From the NCBI RefSeq assembly GCF_030063135.1, contig NZ_JASISO010000035.1, positions 1 to 64,000 of the forward strand: a DNA stretch of 64,000 nucleotides, written 5' to 3'. The notes below the pieces were generated by a model that was not told the origin of the DNA, did no database searches, and saw only the letters and a program-made list of their open reading frames with translations. This document shows, piece by piece, positions 24,780 through 33,652 of the stretch (its first letter is position 1; each line of letters starts with the position of its first letter). The translations under genes and the position numbers were made by a program. This stretch comes from Streptomyces sp. G-G2 (lineage in GTDB: Bacteria > Actinomycetota > Actinomycetes > Streptomycetales > Streptomycetaceae).

Positions 24780-26611
24780 CTCGCCTGTCCCGTCACGATG
24801 CGTCCCATGTTCCTCAATGAATCGCCCTGCCAGTACTGAGAGTGCGCCGGCATCAGGCCGTCCGAGAGGAAGCGTTTGCCCGGATCTACTTCGAATGTCC
24901 GCCCGCCGAAGTCGTCCGTGGTGGGATCGGTCCCGTAGAGGATGGAGTGATCGTCCCAGAACTCGATGGCTCCCAGCGGGTTCAGCGGACCGAGAGCCGA
25001 GCCGAGCGCCGCGTTGGGCGTCGGGGCGATATTGATCCAGTCGTTCTCGGCCGTAGCCGCCCAGACGTGATCCGGCGGAACTCCCAGATCTTTCGCGTGG
25101 TCCACGCCGACACCCGGGCTGCCCACGAAGACGACGTTGTCCACCGGGAGGTCGGGGTGCCCGGCCAGTGCCTTACCGGCGACCAGCGTGCCGTAGCTGT
25201 GTCCGAGGACGGTGGAATTGACGGGGCCGCCCGAGTGGGCGGTGTCGATCCCGGTGAGGAAGCGGCTCAGAGACCCTTGTGCCGCGTCGGCGTACTTCTC
25301 GCTCGTAGCGTCCGTGACGATGCTCTGGGGCGCGTCGTAGCCGAGCCAGAGGATCGACGCCGTCTGCTGCCCCGGCGCCGCCTTCGCCGCCGCGCTCTGG
25401 AGATCTCCGGCGCGTTCCAGATCCCCCTTGATCCCCGCCAGGTTCGCCCCCGTCCCCGGCACGTACGTCACCACGTTCTCCGCCGTGTCCGGGTTGCCGA
25501 TCGAGACGATGGCCTTGCCCAACTTGCTGTTGTCGAAGCCAAGAAGGTAGCCCTCCGGGCGACGGCCGGGTTCGGAGGCCGACAGGCGTTCCTGGATCCT
25601 GTCCATCCCGTTCAGGCGGCCTTGCAGCTCCTTCTGCTTCCCGTTCCAGTCCCGCCACGCCTTCGACTCGACCTCCGCGCCCTTGACCTCGCGCCCCGTG
25701 ATCGGGCTGATGTACTTCTCGTACCGGGGTGGCTCCTTCGCGCGCAGCGCGGCCAGGTCCATCTGCGTCGTCCCGTGGGCCTCCGCCAGGACGACGCGGT
25801 TCGCCGTGTCGCGGATCTCGGACGGGATGCCGTCCAGGGCGCCGACGCTCGCCGGGTAGAGGGTGATGTACTCGTCGCGGTGTTCCTGGTCGAGGCCGTT
25901 CCACCAGGCGGCGTTCTCCGCCGGGGACTTGCCGTGCGGGACGTCCCCGTCCTTGAGGTACTTGCCCGCCGCGTCCTTCATGCGCCCCAGGTCCTGGGCC
26001 GCGTCCGCCCACACCGCGTCGTCGACCCTCAGGCCGCGGTCCGCCTTGAGGGCGGACAAGGCCTGGCGGTAGCGGGAGTCGATCTCGGCCGCCGCACGGC
26101 AGGCCGACGCGATGCGGTCCGCGATGGCTTCGGCCTTCGCCTTGTTCGGGTTCAGTAGCGGGGCCTGCCCTCCTCCCGGGAAGGGGGCGAGGCCGGTGGC
26201 CGAGGTGGCCGTACCGCCATCGGCCGGCTTGAGGTAGGGGGAGGAGGGCGCACCCGCCGGGTAGGAGACGGAACCGTCCTGGTGGACGGTGAAACCGAGC
26301 GCGGCGGCCTCGCCGAGCGCGCCCGCCAGGAGGTTCTGCGGGGCGGCGACCTCGCTGGCGAAACCGTTCAACGCCGTACGGGCGAGCCCGCATTCGGCAT
26401 GGATGTACTCGTAGTTGCGGGCCAGTTGAGCGAGAGCCTCCAGCGCGGCCGTGGCGGACTCGCCCTGTTGCGTGTCCCGCAGCTTCGCGAGCATCTCGTT
26501 CTCGACGCGCTCCTTGGCCGAGTACGCACGGCTGCTGACATCGCCCCAGCCGTCCGCGGCCTCCTCGAACTCCGAGCGCTTCAGGTCCTTCAGGTGCTGC
26601 CAGGTCATCAC
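24776..26611 (-). CDS. DUF1023 alpha/beta hydrolase with WXG-like N-terminus
   Basis: 611 residues (GTG at 26611, or the adjacent ATG). The first ~300 residues are helical and WXG100/ESX-substrate-like (TWQHLKDLKRSEFEEAADGW, QLARNYEYIHAECGLARTAL). From about 340 the DUF1023 hydrolase follows, with nucleophile elbow STVLGHSYGTLVAGKAL, NPDTAENVVTYVPGTGANL and the acidic and His parts PNAALGSALGP and EFWDDHSILYG. Such proteins are actinobacterial lipases/esterases that may leave by type VII secretion. It lies 7 bp after a small WXG-like gene and overlaps the lipoprotein gene. Confidence 0.85.
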   Translation of the reverse strand: MMTWQHLKDLKRSEFEEAADGWGDVSSRAYSAKERVENEMLAKLRDTQQGESATAALEALAQLARNYEYIHAECGLARTALNGFASEVAAPQNLLAGALGEAAALGFTVHQDGSVSYPAGAPSSPYLKPADGGTATSATGLAPFPGGGQAPLLNPNKAKAEAIADRIASACRAAAEIDSRYRQALSALKADRGLRVDDAVWADAAQDLGRMKDAAGKYLKDGDVPHGKSPAENAAWWNGLDQEHRDEYITLYPASVGALDGIPSEIRDTANRVVLAEAHGTTQMDLAALRAKEPPRYEKYISPITGREVKGAEVESKAWRDWNGKQKELQGRLNGMDRIQERLSASEPGRRPEGYLLGFDNSKLGKAIVSIGNPDTAENVVTYVPGTGANLAGIKGDLERAGDLQSAAAKAAPGQQTASILWLGYDAPQSIVTDATSEKYADAAQGSLSRFLTGIDTAHSGGPVNSTVLGHSYGTLVAGKALAGHPDLPVDNVVFVGSPGVGVDHAKDLGVPPDHVWAATAENDWINIAPTPNAALGSALGPLNPLGAIEFWDDHSILYGTDPTTDDFGGRTFEVDPGKRFLSDGLMPAHSQYWQGDSLRNMGRIVTGQAR

Positions 26612-26618
26612 GGCGCGG

Positions 26619-27023
26619 TCACCGGCTCCCGGGCCGCAGACCGGCGAAGGACTGCTTGATCTTCACGTCGATCTCGCCGAATTCCTTGCCCGCGGTGCGC
26701 AGCGTCCCTTCCAGGCGCGCGCATTCGGCCCGTACGTCCTCCAGGCGCCCCTTCCACGACGTCCGCACCTCGCCGAGGACCGCCGGCAGCATGAAGCCCT
26801 CAAGGGTGGGGACCACACCGTCGTGCGAGGTGTCCAGCCGGGTCACGGCCGCATTGGTGCTCCCGGTCAGGTCCGAGGCCACCGCGGAAGCTCCGGTCCA
26901 CGGGCCCTGGCTCGCCTTGAGGTCCGGGTTGCCCCCGCCCGCCGGACCCGGGGCCGTGGCCGAAGACAGCGTCATTGCCGCGCCGGAGCCGAACAGCTGC
27001 TCCCACTCTGAACTGAGCCCCAT
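26619..27023 (-). CDS. WXG100-like small helical protein
   Basis: 134 residues starting MGLSSEWEQLFGSGAAMTLS; a helical protein with LKASQGPWTGASAVASDLTG in the middle and EECARLEGTLRTAGKEFGEI-like heptads (RLEGTLRTAGKEFGEIDVKI) at the end. It looks like an ESX/WXG100-type partner of the large DUF1023 protein, as is common upstream of such genes, although a strict WxG turn is not evident (PWTG). GGGAG lies before the ATG. Confidence 0.7.
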   Translation of the reverse strand: MGLSSEWEQLFGSGAAMTLSSATAPGPAGGGNPDLKASQGPWTGASAVASDLTGSTNAAVTRLDTSHDGVVPTLEGFMLPAVLGEVRTSWKGRLEDVRAECARLEGTLRTAGKEFGEIDVKIKQSFAGLRPGSR

Positions 27024-27120
27024 GTGCCTCTCCCACCCCACCCGCGTCCGCGCCTATGACTCGTTGATCGTATGGAGGCGCGAAGGACGGGGCGTGAGTA
27101 CGGCTACTCATCTTCCCCGG

Positions 27121-28176
27121 TCAGGTCCGGGGGGCGGCGCCCAGGGCGAGGAGGGCCTTGGTGACGTCGTCGGCCTGGTGGGTCGCGCCGCGCAGGTTCG
27201 GGTGGAGGAAGGTGCAGGCGGCCTCGCCGTCGGCCGGGATCAGTCTGCAGATGTCGGCGGGCGGGTCGCCCTGGGTGCCCTCGCCGGTGAGGTGGTCCTT
27301 GAGCCCGTACATCCAGCGGGTCTCGGCGCTCGCGCAGACTCCGTGCCCGACGCTGGAGGCGTAGGTGTCGACGTAGCGCACGTGGGCACGGGCGGACTGG
27401 TCGCGCAGCGCCGTGTTGAGCCGCCGCTCCAGGGAGTCCATCCAGGTCATGTCGCCCCTGGTGATGGTGCCGAGCTGGTGCCACACGCCCAGGCCGCAGC
27501 CGGAGCCGTCGTCCACGATCGCCGGATAGCCCACCACCGCGATCCCGGCCCGGGGAGCGCGGGCGTGGATGCCGTCGAGCATCGAGGCGACGTCCCGTTC
27601 CATGGTGGTGAACCGGCGGTCCAGCGCCGCCGCTCCCTCACCCTTCGTGTAATGGTCCGCGCAGGGGTGGCCCAGCCCGAAGGCACGCAGCCCGCGCTCC
27701 ACGCACTGCTGCACGATGCCCGCGAAGCCGATCGAATTGCCCCCGATGCCCACGCTGACCAGGGAGGTGTCCGCCGTCACCGCCTCGATCTGGGCCGGCC
27801 GGGCCTTCCAGCCGCCCGCGGGTGGCACGGTGGGTGGGCCGGACAGCCGGGTCTGGGGCTCCAGCACCCCTGCCCGCACTTCGGCCGCCCCGCAGGTCAC
27901 GTCCTTGAGGCTCACCTTGAGGCGGTGACCCACCTGCTTGGGGTAGTTGATCTCGGACTGTCCGCAGCCGCCGCCCGCCCAGGGTCTGACGAAGCTGTTC
28001 GCGCTGTAGGAATCCCCGAGCGCCACATAGGCGAGCGGCGTGACGGCGGACACGGGTGTGGACGCCGCCGCCGACGGGGGGAAGGCGGCCGCGGCCGCCG
28101 CCAGTGTGATCACCCCGGCCAGTACGGCTCGCCGCACGGTGCCGCCGTGGGAGGGAGACCGGGTGGTGACGCTCAT
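27121..28176 (-). CDS. secreted SGNH/GDSL hydrolase
   Basis: 351 residues. Signal peptide to about 38 (PPSAAAS), then block I VALGDSYSANSFVRPWAGGG (nucleophile Ser), block III SVGIGGNSIGF with the oxyanion Gly/Asn, and block V FLHPNLRGATHQADDV with the catalytic Asp/His part. Six or more cysteines (GGCGQ, VTCGAA, QQCVER, HPCADH, GCGLG, VCASAE, DICRL, ACTF) should form disulfides as in Streptomyces lipase SCO1725-type enzymes. Probably an esterase or lipase outside the cell. Monocistronic. Confidence 0.9.
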   Translation of the reverse strand: MSVTTRSPSHGGTVRRAVLAGVITLAAAAAAFPPSAAASTPVSAVTPLAYVALGDSYSANSFVRPWAGGGCGQSEINYPKQVGHRLKVSLKDVTCGAAEVRAGVLEPQTRLSGPPTVPPAGGWKARPAQIEAVTADTSLVSVGIGGNSIGFAGIVQQCVERGLRAFGLGHPCADHYTKGEGAAALDRRFTTMERDVASMLDGIHARAPRAGIAVVGYPAIVDDGSGCGLGVWHQLGTITRGDMTWMDSLERRLNTALRDQSARAHVRYVDTYASSVGHGVCASAETRWMYGLKDHLTGEGTQGDPPADICRLIPADGEAACTFLHPNLRGATHQADDVTKALLALGAAPRT

Positions 28177-28366
28177 GGGGGACTGCCCTTCGGCTCCGGC
28201 GCAGGTACCGTCCGACCAGCGCTCGTCACCAAAAGTAACCGGCATCGTGACGGAGGGTAGTCTTCCGGTGAGCGAATCCCTCGATCGAGTGGTCGACGCC
28301 CGGCGCCCGACCTCGCCCCGCCCCGCGCCCGACCCCGCCCCCCTGATCGCCGCCCGGCCCCACCCG

Positions 28367-28936
28367 CTACTGGTGCGCCCGCGTGATCAGGTCCGTCGCG
28401 ACCTCGAGCGCCGCCAGCCGGGTCTCCTCCGGGTCGGCCTCGACGTGCTGGAGGAACATCATCCCCGCGTGCAGCGTGAAGATCGCGCTCACGCAGCGCA
28501 CCTGGTCCTGCAGCGGCGCCTCGTCCGTGCGCAGCAGGTCGACCATCTTCAGCATCCGCTTCTTGACGATCTCGCCGATGCTGAGCTCGCGCATCGTCGC
28601 CTGGTTCTCCTGCATGAACCGGTACAGCTGTGCGCCCGAGCGCATCGCCTCGCTGTAGCGGCGGAGCAGCTCCCGCTTCGTGGCCAGGGTGTGCGGCTGC
28701 TCACCGGCCCACACGATCAGCTCGTCGATCGGGCGGGTCGTGTCGTCGAAGATGCTGATCAGGATCTCTTCCTTGGTCTTGAAGTGGTAGTACAGCGCCG
28801 CCTTCGAGACCTCCAGCCGCTCCGCGATCTCGCGCAGTGACGTCTTCTCGTACCCCTGCTCGGCGAAGAGCTCCAGTGCGACGTCCTGGATGAGCTGGCG
28901 CGTGTTGCCACGGCGCGGCTGCGGACTGCTGGACAT
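28367..28936 (-). CDS. TetR-family regulator of the adjacent MFS pump
   Basis: 189 residues. HTH about 12-55 (IQDVALELFAEQGYEKTSLR, EIAERLEVSKAALYYHFKTK) and helical ligand domain with TMRELSIGEIVKKRMLKMVD. The start ATG is followed by SSSPQPRRG, a usual basic extension. It is divergent from the DHA2 transporter and the gap holds a long inverted repeat, so it very likely represses itself and the pump until a drug binds. Confidence 0.92.
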   Translation of the reverse strand: MSSSPQPRRGNTRQLIQDVALELFAEQGYEKTSLREIAERLEVSKAALYYHFKTKEEILISIFDDTTRPIDELIVWAGEQPHTLATKRELLRRYSEAMRSGAQLYRFMQENQATMRELSIGEIVKKRMLKMVDLLRTDEAPLQDQVRCVSAIFTLHAGMMFLQHVEADPEETRLAALEVATDLITRAHQ

Positions 28937-28952
28937 GGGGCACTCTCCATTT

Positions 28953-29024
28953 ACTTACTTGACGCCCGGCTAGTTACGGGTCTACTTTCCTCAGTGTAGT
29001 GAACTAGCCGGGCGGCAAGTAAGT
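28953..29024. promoter_or_regulatory. 23-bp near-perfect inverted repeat between TetR and pump genes
   Basis: Arms at 28953-28975 and 29002-29024 match at 22 of 23 positions as inverted copies, separated by 26 bp. Each arm is itself an imperfect dyad (AACTAGCCG...CGGCAAGTA), so the arms read as two copies of one operator in opposite orientation, one near each start codon. The -10/-35 elements probably lie in the AT-richer spacer. Confidence 0.85.
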
Positions 29025-29053
29025 GCCCGGGCGCCATGGGGAGTGGGACGGAC

Positions 29054-30661
29054 ATGAGCAAGACATCACAGGCGGAGCCCGGAGCGGGAATGGCGGTGCC
29101 CGCGGACGGACCCAAGCCGCGCAGCGTGCGCGTCGTGCTGCTCGCGCTCATGATCGCCATGCTGCTGGCAATGCTGGACAACATGATCATCGGTACGGCG
29201 ATGCCGACCATCGTCGGCGAGCTGGGCGGCCTGGAGCACCTCTCCTGGGTGGTCACCGCCTACACCCTCGCCACCGCCGCCTCCACCCCGATCTGGGGCA
29301 AGATCGGCGACATGTACGGGCGGAAGGGCTCCTTCCTCACCTCGATCGTCATCTTCCTGATCGGCTCGGTGCTCAGCGGCATGGCCCAGGACATGGGCCA
29401 GCTGATCGGCTTCCGTGCGATCCAGGGTCTCGGCGCGGGCGGTCTGATGGTCGGCGTCATGGCGATCATCGGTGACCTGATCCCGCCCCGTGAGCGCGGC
29501 AAGTACCAGGGCATGATGGCCGGCGTGATGGCCCTCGCCATGATCGGCGGTCCGCTCGTCGGCGGCACCATCACCGACCACATGGGCTGGCGCTGGTCCT
29601 TCTACATCAACCTCCCGCTCGGCGCCGTCGCGCTCGCGATGGTGACCGCGGTCCTGCACCTGCCCAAGAAGAAGGCCAAGGGCAAGATCGACTACCTGGG
29701 CGCCGCGCTGCTCACCGTCGCCATCACCTCCACCGTCCTGGTCACCACCTGGGGCGGCACCGAGTACGCCTGGGCCTCCGCCGAGATCATCGGCCTGATC
29801 GTCACCGGCGTCCTGTCCATCGCGGCGTTCCTCTACGTCGAGACCAAGGCCGCCGAGCCGGTCATGCCGCTGCACATCTTCCGCAGCCGCAACTTCACCC
29901 TCATGTCGGTGATCGGCTTCCTCGTCGGCTTCGCGATGTTCGGCGGCGTGCTCTACCTCCCGCTCTTCCAGCAGTCGGTGCAGGGCGCCTCGGCCACCAA
30001 CTCGGGCCTGCTGCTCCTGCCGATGCTGCTCTCGATGATGGTCATCTCCCTCGTCGCGGGCCGGATCACCACCAGCAGCGGCAAGTACAAGATGTTCCCG
30101 ATCCTCGGCGGCGCGCTGATGGTCGTGGGCCTCTTCCTCCTCGCGACGATGGACACCAGCACCAGCCGCCTGATGTCCGGCGTCTACATGGCGGTCCTCG
30201 GTGCGGGCCTCGGATTCCTGATGCAGATCACCATGCTCGTCGCGCAGAACAGCGTGGACATGAAGGACATGGGCGTCGCGTCCTCCTCGGCCACCCTCTT
30301 CCGTACCCTCGGCGGCTCCTTCGGTGTGGCCCTGATGGGCTCGCTGTTCACCTCGCAGGTCACCCGGACCATGACCGACCGGCTCGGTCCGGAGGCCGCC
30401 GCGAAGTCGGGCTCCGCGCAGCTGGACGCCGCCAGCCTGGCCAAGCTGCCGGAGGTCGTCCGTGACGCCTACCAGCACGCGGTGGCCGCCGGTACGCACT
30501 CCGCGTTCCTGCTCGGCGCGGGCATCGCGCTCATCGGTTTCGTCGCCGCCTGGTTCGTCAAGGAGGTCCCGCTGCGGGGCGCGGGTCCCGCGGCGGCCGG
30601 CTCCAAGGACGCCGACGGCGCCGCGGCCGCGGCGAACGTACAGGCCTCCGTGGCCCACTGA
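29054..30661 (+). CDS. DHA2-family (EmrB/QacA) MFS efflux pump
   Basis: 535 residues, about 14 membrane helices. Motifs of the drug:H+ antiporter family: LDNMIIGTAMPTIVGELGG in helix 1, GKIGDMYGRKG after helix 2, RAIQGLGAGGLMVGVMAIIG in helix 4 and GVMALAMIGGPLVGGTI (motif C) in helix 5. Start at 29054 rather than 29036 because GGAG lies 11 bases before it and the shorter form matches family N-termini. A ~45-residue hydrophilic tail follows the last helix. Regulated by the divergent TetR gene; substrate unknown. Confidence 0.93.
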   Translation: MSKTSQAEPGAGMAVPADGPKPRSVRVVLLALMIAMLLAMLDNMIIGTAMPTIVGELGGLEHLSWVVTAYTLATAASTPIWGKIGDMYGRKGSFLTSIVIFLIGSVLSGMAQDMGQLIGFRAIQGLGAGGLMVGVMAIIGDLIPPRERGKYQGMMAGVMALAMIGGPLVGGTITDHMGWRWSFYINLPLGAVALAMVTAVLHLPKKKAKGKIDYLGAALLTVAITSTVLVTTWGGTEYAWASAEIIGLIVTGVLSIAAFLYVETKAAEPVMPLHIFRSRNFTLMSVIGFLVGFAMFGGVLYLPLFQQSVQGASATNSGLLLLPMLLSMMVISLVAGRITTSSGKYKMFPILGGALMVVGLFLLATMDTSTSRLMSGVYMAVLGAGLGFLMQITMLVAQNSVDMKDMGVASSSATLFRTLGGSFGVALMGSLFTSQVTRTMTDRLGPEAAAKSGSAQLDAASLAKLPEVVRDAYQHAVAAGTHSAFLLGAGIALIGFVAAWFVKEVPLRGAGPAAAGSKDADGAAAAANVQASVAH

Positions 30662-30968
30662 CGGCCGCACCCGCCTGCCGTACGACAGCCCGGCCCCCGT
30701 GGACGCGTCCACGGGGGCCGGGCTGTTCGCCGTCCCCGCGCCCGCGGGTCGCCGACCGAACCTCCCGGCGCCGTCGGGGTCTCGGCTCCCGGGCCGGCGG
30801 GTGGGGGTTCAGGTGGTCCGGCGCGGTTTCCGTCGGGGCGCCAACTGGGACGATCAGTGACCAAGATCTAGTTATCAGGGCTTTATGTGCAAATCTGCCG
30901 CAACCCTTCGCTGTTGGGCGTCGTCCTCCCCCTCAGACACGTACAGCAGCTTGGGGAGCGGAGGGTGC
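30662..30968. other. 307-bp intergenic region
   Basis: Contains the strong hairpin at 30686-30725 after the MFS gene, then Pro/Gly-type low-complexity sequence, and an AT-richer block at about 30858-30885 (AGATCTAGTTATCAGGGC) that is the most likely promoter of the deacetylase gene. Confidence 0.5.
30686..30725 (+). terminator. perfect 20-bp-arm hairpin after the MFS gene
   Basis: A completely palindromic 40-bp stretch (30686-30725, centre ACGCGT) begins 25 bases after the pump stop. It can fold into a long GC stem with a tight loop; no U-tract follows. Confidence 0.75.
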
Positions 30969-31784
30969 ATGGCAGGCACGACGAAACGGGGAACCCGGGC
31001 CCGGACAGCCGCCGCGACAGCCGTCGCGACCGTCGCCGCGACGGTCTGGGGTGTGGCCACGGTGGCCGCGCCCGCGCACGGCCCCGGTGACGGCCACCGC
31101 CACGAGAACGCCTCCCGGGACAAGGGCGCGCCGCCCGCCGACCCCGCGGATCCGGACGGGACGGACCGGGTGCCCGACACCATCGCGCACGCCTCGGAAG
31201 CGGGCCGCGACGCCGTCGACATCACCATCGACGACGGTCCCGACCCGGCCTGGACGCCGAAGGTGCTGGAGGTGCTCCGCAAGCACGGAGCCAAGGCGAC
31301 CTTCTGCATGATCGGGCCGCGGGCCCGGGCCCGCCCCGATCTGGTGAAGCAGGTCGTCGCCGACGGCAACCGGCTCTGCGACCACACCACGGACCACGAC
31401 ATCCGCATGGGGAAGAAACCGGTCGACTACCAGAAGCGGCAGATCCTCGACGCCCAGAAGATGATCGAGGACGCGGCCGGGGGTGGCGCGAAGGTCGGGT
31501 ACTACCGCGCGCCGGGCGGGGCGTTCACCCCGGAGAGCCGGGCGCTCGCGGCGGCCGCGGGCATGCGTCCGCTCGGCTGGAACGTCGACACGAAGGACTT
31601 CGGGAAGCCGGGCACCGCCGCCATCGTGAACGCTTTCAAGAAGCAGCTCGGCAACGGACCGACCGTCCTCTTCCACGACGGCGGCGGCAACCGCGCGCAG
31701 ACCGTGGAGGCCCTGGACCAGGTGCTGCCCTGGATTTCGGAGCAGGGCCGCCGGACCGGCTTCCCGGTCCGCACGGCCCCCTGA
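30969..31784 (+). CDS. secreted NodB-type polysaccharide deacetylase
   Basis: 271 residues: signal peptide or anchor about 10-35 (AATAVATVAATVWGVATVAA), acidic linker, then a NodB homology domain. Motif 1 is DITIDDGPDP (catalytic base and metal Asp; the usual TFDDG is TIDDG), motif 2 HTTDHD with both metal His, motif 3 YYRAPGGAF, motif 4 LGWNVDTKDF and motif 5 VLFHDGGG. It probably removes acetyl groups from peptidoglycan or chitooligosaccharides outside the cell. ATG with GGAGGG just before it. Confidence 0.92.
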   Translation: MAGTTKRGTRARTAAATAVATVAATVWGVATVAAPAHGPGDGHRHENASRDKGAPPADPADPDGTDRVPDTIAHASEAGRDAVDITIDDGPDPAWTPKVLEVLRKHGAKATFCMIGPRARARPDLVKQVVADGNRLCDHTTDHDIRMGKKPVDYQKRQILDAQKMIEDAAGGGAKVGYYRAPGGAFTPESRALAAAAGMRPLGWNVDTKDFGKPGTAAIVNAFKKQLGNGPTVLFHDGGGNRAQTVEALDQVLPWISEQGRRTGFPVRTAP

Positions 31785-31905
31785 CACGCCGTCGGCGGGC
31801 GAACGGGTGAGGATCCGGGCCCCGGGGCCGCCACAGGTGTTCCCGGGCCCGCCACCGGTGTTCCCTGGTCGCCCGTACGTCCTTGCGCCGACCAGGAGGC
31901 CACCC

Positions 31906-32232
31906 GTGACCCTCGCTCCCGCCCAGCTGACCGACCCCGTCGTCCGTGCCTTCGTCACCGCCGTCAACGCGGGCGACAAGGGGGCCGCCCTGGCGCTGCT
32001 CACGCCGGACACGACCATGTCCGACGACGGTTCGGACCGCGACCTCCGGCAGTGGACCGACAAGGAGATCTTCGGCTCCAGCGGCCACATGGACGTCGAG
32101 TCCGAATCCGCCGGCGGACACGCGCTCGTCGTGAACTACAGCAACTCCACCTGGGGCGCGATGCGCACCGCCTGGCGGTTCGTGGTCACCGACGACGGCC
32201 GGATCAGCCGCTTCGAGACCGGCCAGGCCTGA
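31906..32232 (+). CDS. small SnoaL/NTF2-like protein
   Basis: 108 residues from GTG at 31906 (GGAGG six bases before; the frame is open further upstream but Pro-rich). VVRAFVTAVNAGDKGAALAL, LLTPDTTMSDDGSDRDLRQW, ALVVNYSNSTWGAMRTAWRF and VTDDGRISRFETGQA fit the NTF2-like fold. No catalytic residues can be named. 121 bp after the deacetylase gene. Confidence 0.8.
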   Translation: MTLAPAQLTDPVVRAFVTAVNAGDKGAALALLTPDTTMSDDGSDRDLRQWTDKEIFGSSGHMDVESESAGGHALVVNYSNSTWGAMRTAWRFVVTDDGRISRFETGQA

Positions 32233-32253
32233 GCCGTCTGACCCGCGCCGCCT

Positions 32254-32354
32254 AGGACCGGCGTCAGCCCAGGACCGGCGTCAGCCCAGGACCGGCGTCA
32301 GCCCAGGACCGGCGTCAGCCCAGGACCGGCGCCGCCCAGGACCGGCGTCAGCCC
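32254..32354. repeat. six tandem 17-bp repeats overlapping the serine-hydrolase stop codon
   Basis: Unit AGGACCGGCGTCAGCCC at 32254-32270, 32271-32287, 32288-32304, 32305-32321, a 16-bp variant at 32322-32337, and 32338-32354. The last copy holds the stop (TCA at 32348-32350) of the minus-strand hydrolase gene, so each intact copy carries a copy of that stop region. Confidence 0.95.
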
Positions 32355-33478
32355 CGGGCGGCCTTCAGCACCGCCGCCGTCAGCGGCCCGTTCTCCGCCG
32401 CCGCGCCGCCCGGGAAATTGAAGCGGCGGCGCGTGTAGCCGTACGCCACCCCGGTGACCGGGTCGGCGAAGCCCAGACCTCCCGAGGCTCCGCAGTGGCC
32501 GAAGGCCTGCGGCCCGACCGCCGGCTGCTGCTCGAAGCCCAGTCCGAAATGATCCTTATCCGGTGTCACCAGGTCGTCACCGGGGGTGTGCAGCTTCGCG
32601 AACTCGGCCGCCGTCGCCGGCGTGAGCAGCGCGGGCCGCCCGGCCTGCTCCCCGATCGCCGCCGCGAACAGCCCCGCGACCCCGCGCGCCGTACCCGTGC
32701 CGCCCGCCGAGGCCGGGCCGCGGGACTTCACCCCGGGGTCGTTCGCGAAGCCCACCAGGTCCATCGCGGGCTTGATGTGCCAGTTGAAGGCGGTCTCCAT
32801 CAGCTTCGGCGGCACCGGGCCGGCCACCAGTGCCGCCAGCCCCTCCGCCGTCGGCACCTGGGGCAGCACCGGCTTCCAGCGCGGCTCCAGCTCCGCCGGG
32901 AGGCCGAGGTACAGGTCCAGCCCGTACGGGGCCCGGATGCGCTCCTCGTAGACCTCCTGGAGGGACTTCCCGGTCGCCCGGCGCACCACTTCGCCGGTCA
33001 GCGCTCCGATCACGAAGGCGTGGTAGCCGTACGCCGTCCCGGGCTCCCAGTACGGCTTCTGCCCGGCCAGCCGGGCCGCGATCAGCGCGTCGTCCGCGAC
33101 CTCGCCGAGGGTGAACCCCTCCGGCGTGTTGATCAGCCCGGACTGGTGGGAGATCAGCTGGCGCAGCGTGAGGCGCTCGTTGCCGTACCCGGTGAACTCC
33201 GGCCAGTACGCCGACACCGGACGTTCCAGGTCCAGTACGCCCTCCTGCACGAGCAGGGCCACGACCAGGTGGGCCGCGCCCTTCGTGATCGAGTACACCC
33301 CGGACAGGGTGTCCCCGTCCGTGTCCTCGCCCGCCCACAGGTCCACCACCAGGCGCCCCCGGTGGCGCACCGCCAGCTGGGCCTCCGGAGGGACCGCCTG
33401 GGTGGTGGCGAAGTCCGTGAACTCCTCCCGGACGCCTTCCCAGCCCGCCGCCACCGTTCCGTCCACCTGTACGCCCAT
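32348..33478 (-). CDS. beta-lactamase-fold serine hydrolase (EstB/class C-like)
   Basis: 376 residues. SxxK motif SITK with S63 and K66, Tyr motif around Y150 (AYGYHAF), and HCGASGG near 335 as the third motif. QLAVRHRGRLVVDLWAGEDT and LTLRQLISHQSGL are typical of EstB-type esterases and related beta-lactamase-like proteins. No signal peptide, so it may be a cytoplasmic esterase rather than a penicillin-binding enzyme. Its 3' end lies inside the 17-bp repeat array. Confidence 0.88.
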   Translation of the reverse strand: MGVQVDGTVAAGWEGVREEFTDFATTQAVPPEAQLAVRHRGRLVVDLWAGEDTDGDTLSGVYSITKGAAHLVVALLVQEGVLDLERPVSAYWPEFTGYGNERLTLRQLISHQSGLINTPEGFTLGEVADDALIAARLAGQKPYWEPGTAYGYHAFVIGALTGEVVRRATGKSLQEVYEERIRAPYGLDLYLGLPAELEPRWKPVLPQVPTAEGLAALVAGPVPPKLMETAFNWHIKPAMDLVGFANDPGVKSRGPASAGGTGTARGVAGLFAAAIGEQAGRPALLTPATAAEFAKLHTPGDDLVTPDKDHFGLGFEQQPAVGPQAFGHCGASGGLGFADPVTGVAYGYTRRRFNFPGGAAAENGPLTAAVLKAARG

Positions 33479-33652
33479 GCGAAGTCCCCCTGGAAGCGGT
33501 CGAGATCGTCCCTGCTGTCTCAGCAGCGCCAACGGCCCCCGGGCAGACCATATTCCTGGCGTACCCGAGTGCGTCACCTCGGCGCTCTCCCGTACGAGTG
33601 AACGCGGACCCGGCGTCGTTCCGGCCCGCCGCGGGGGTCCGTTGGGCAGCCC

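Noticed and set aside
32254..32354. CRISPR-like array
   Set aside because: Units are 17 bp with no spacers, so they are tandem repeats rather than a CRISPR; no cas genes nearby.
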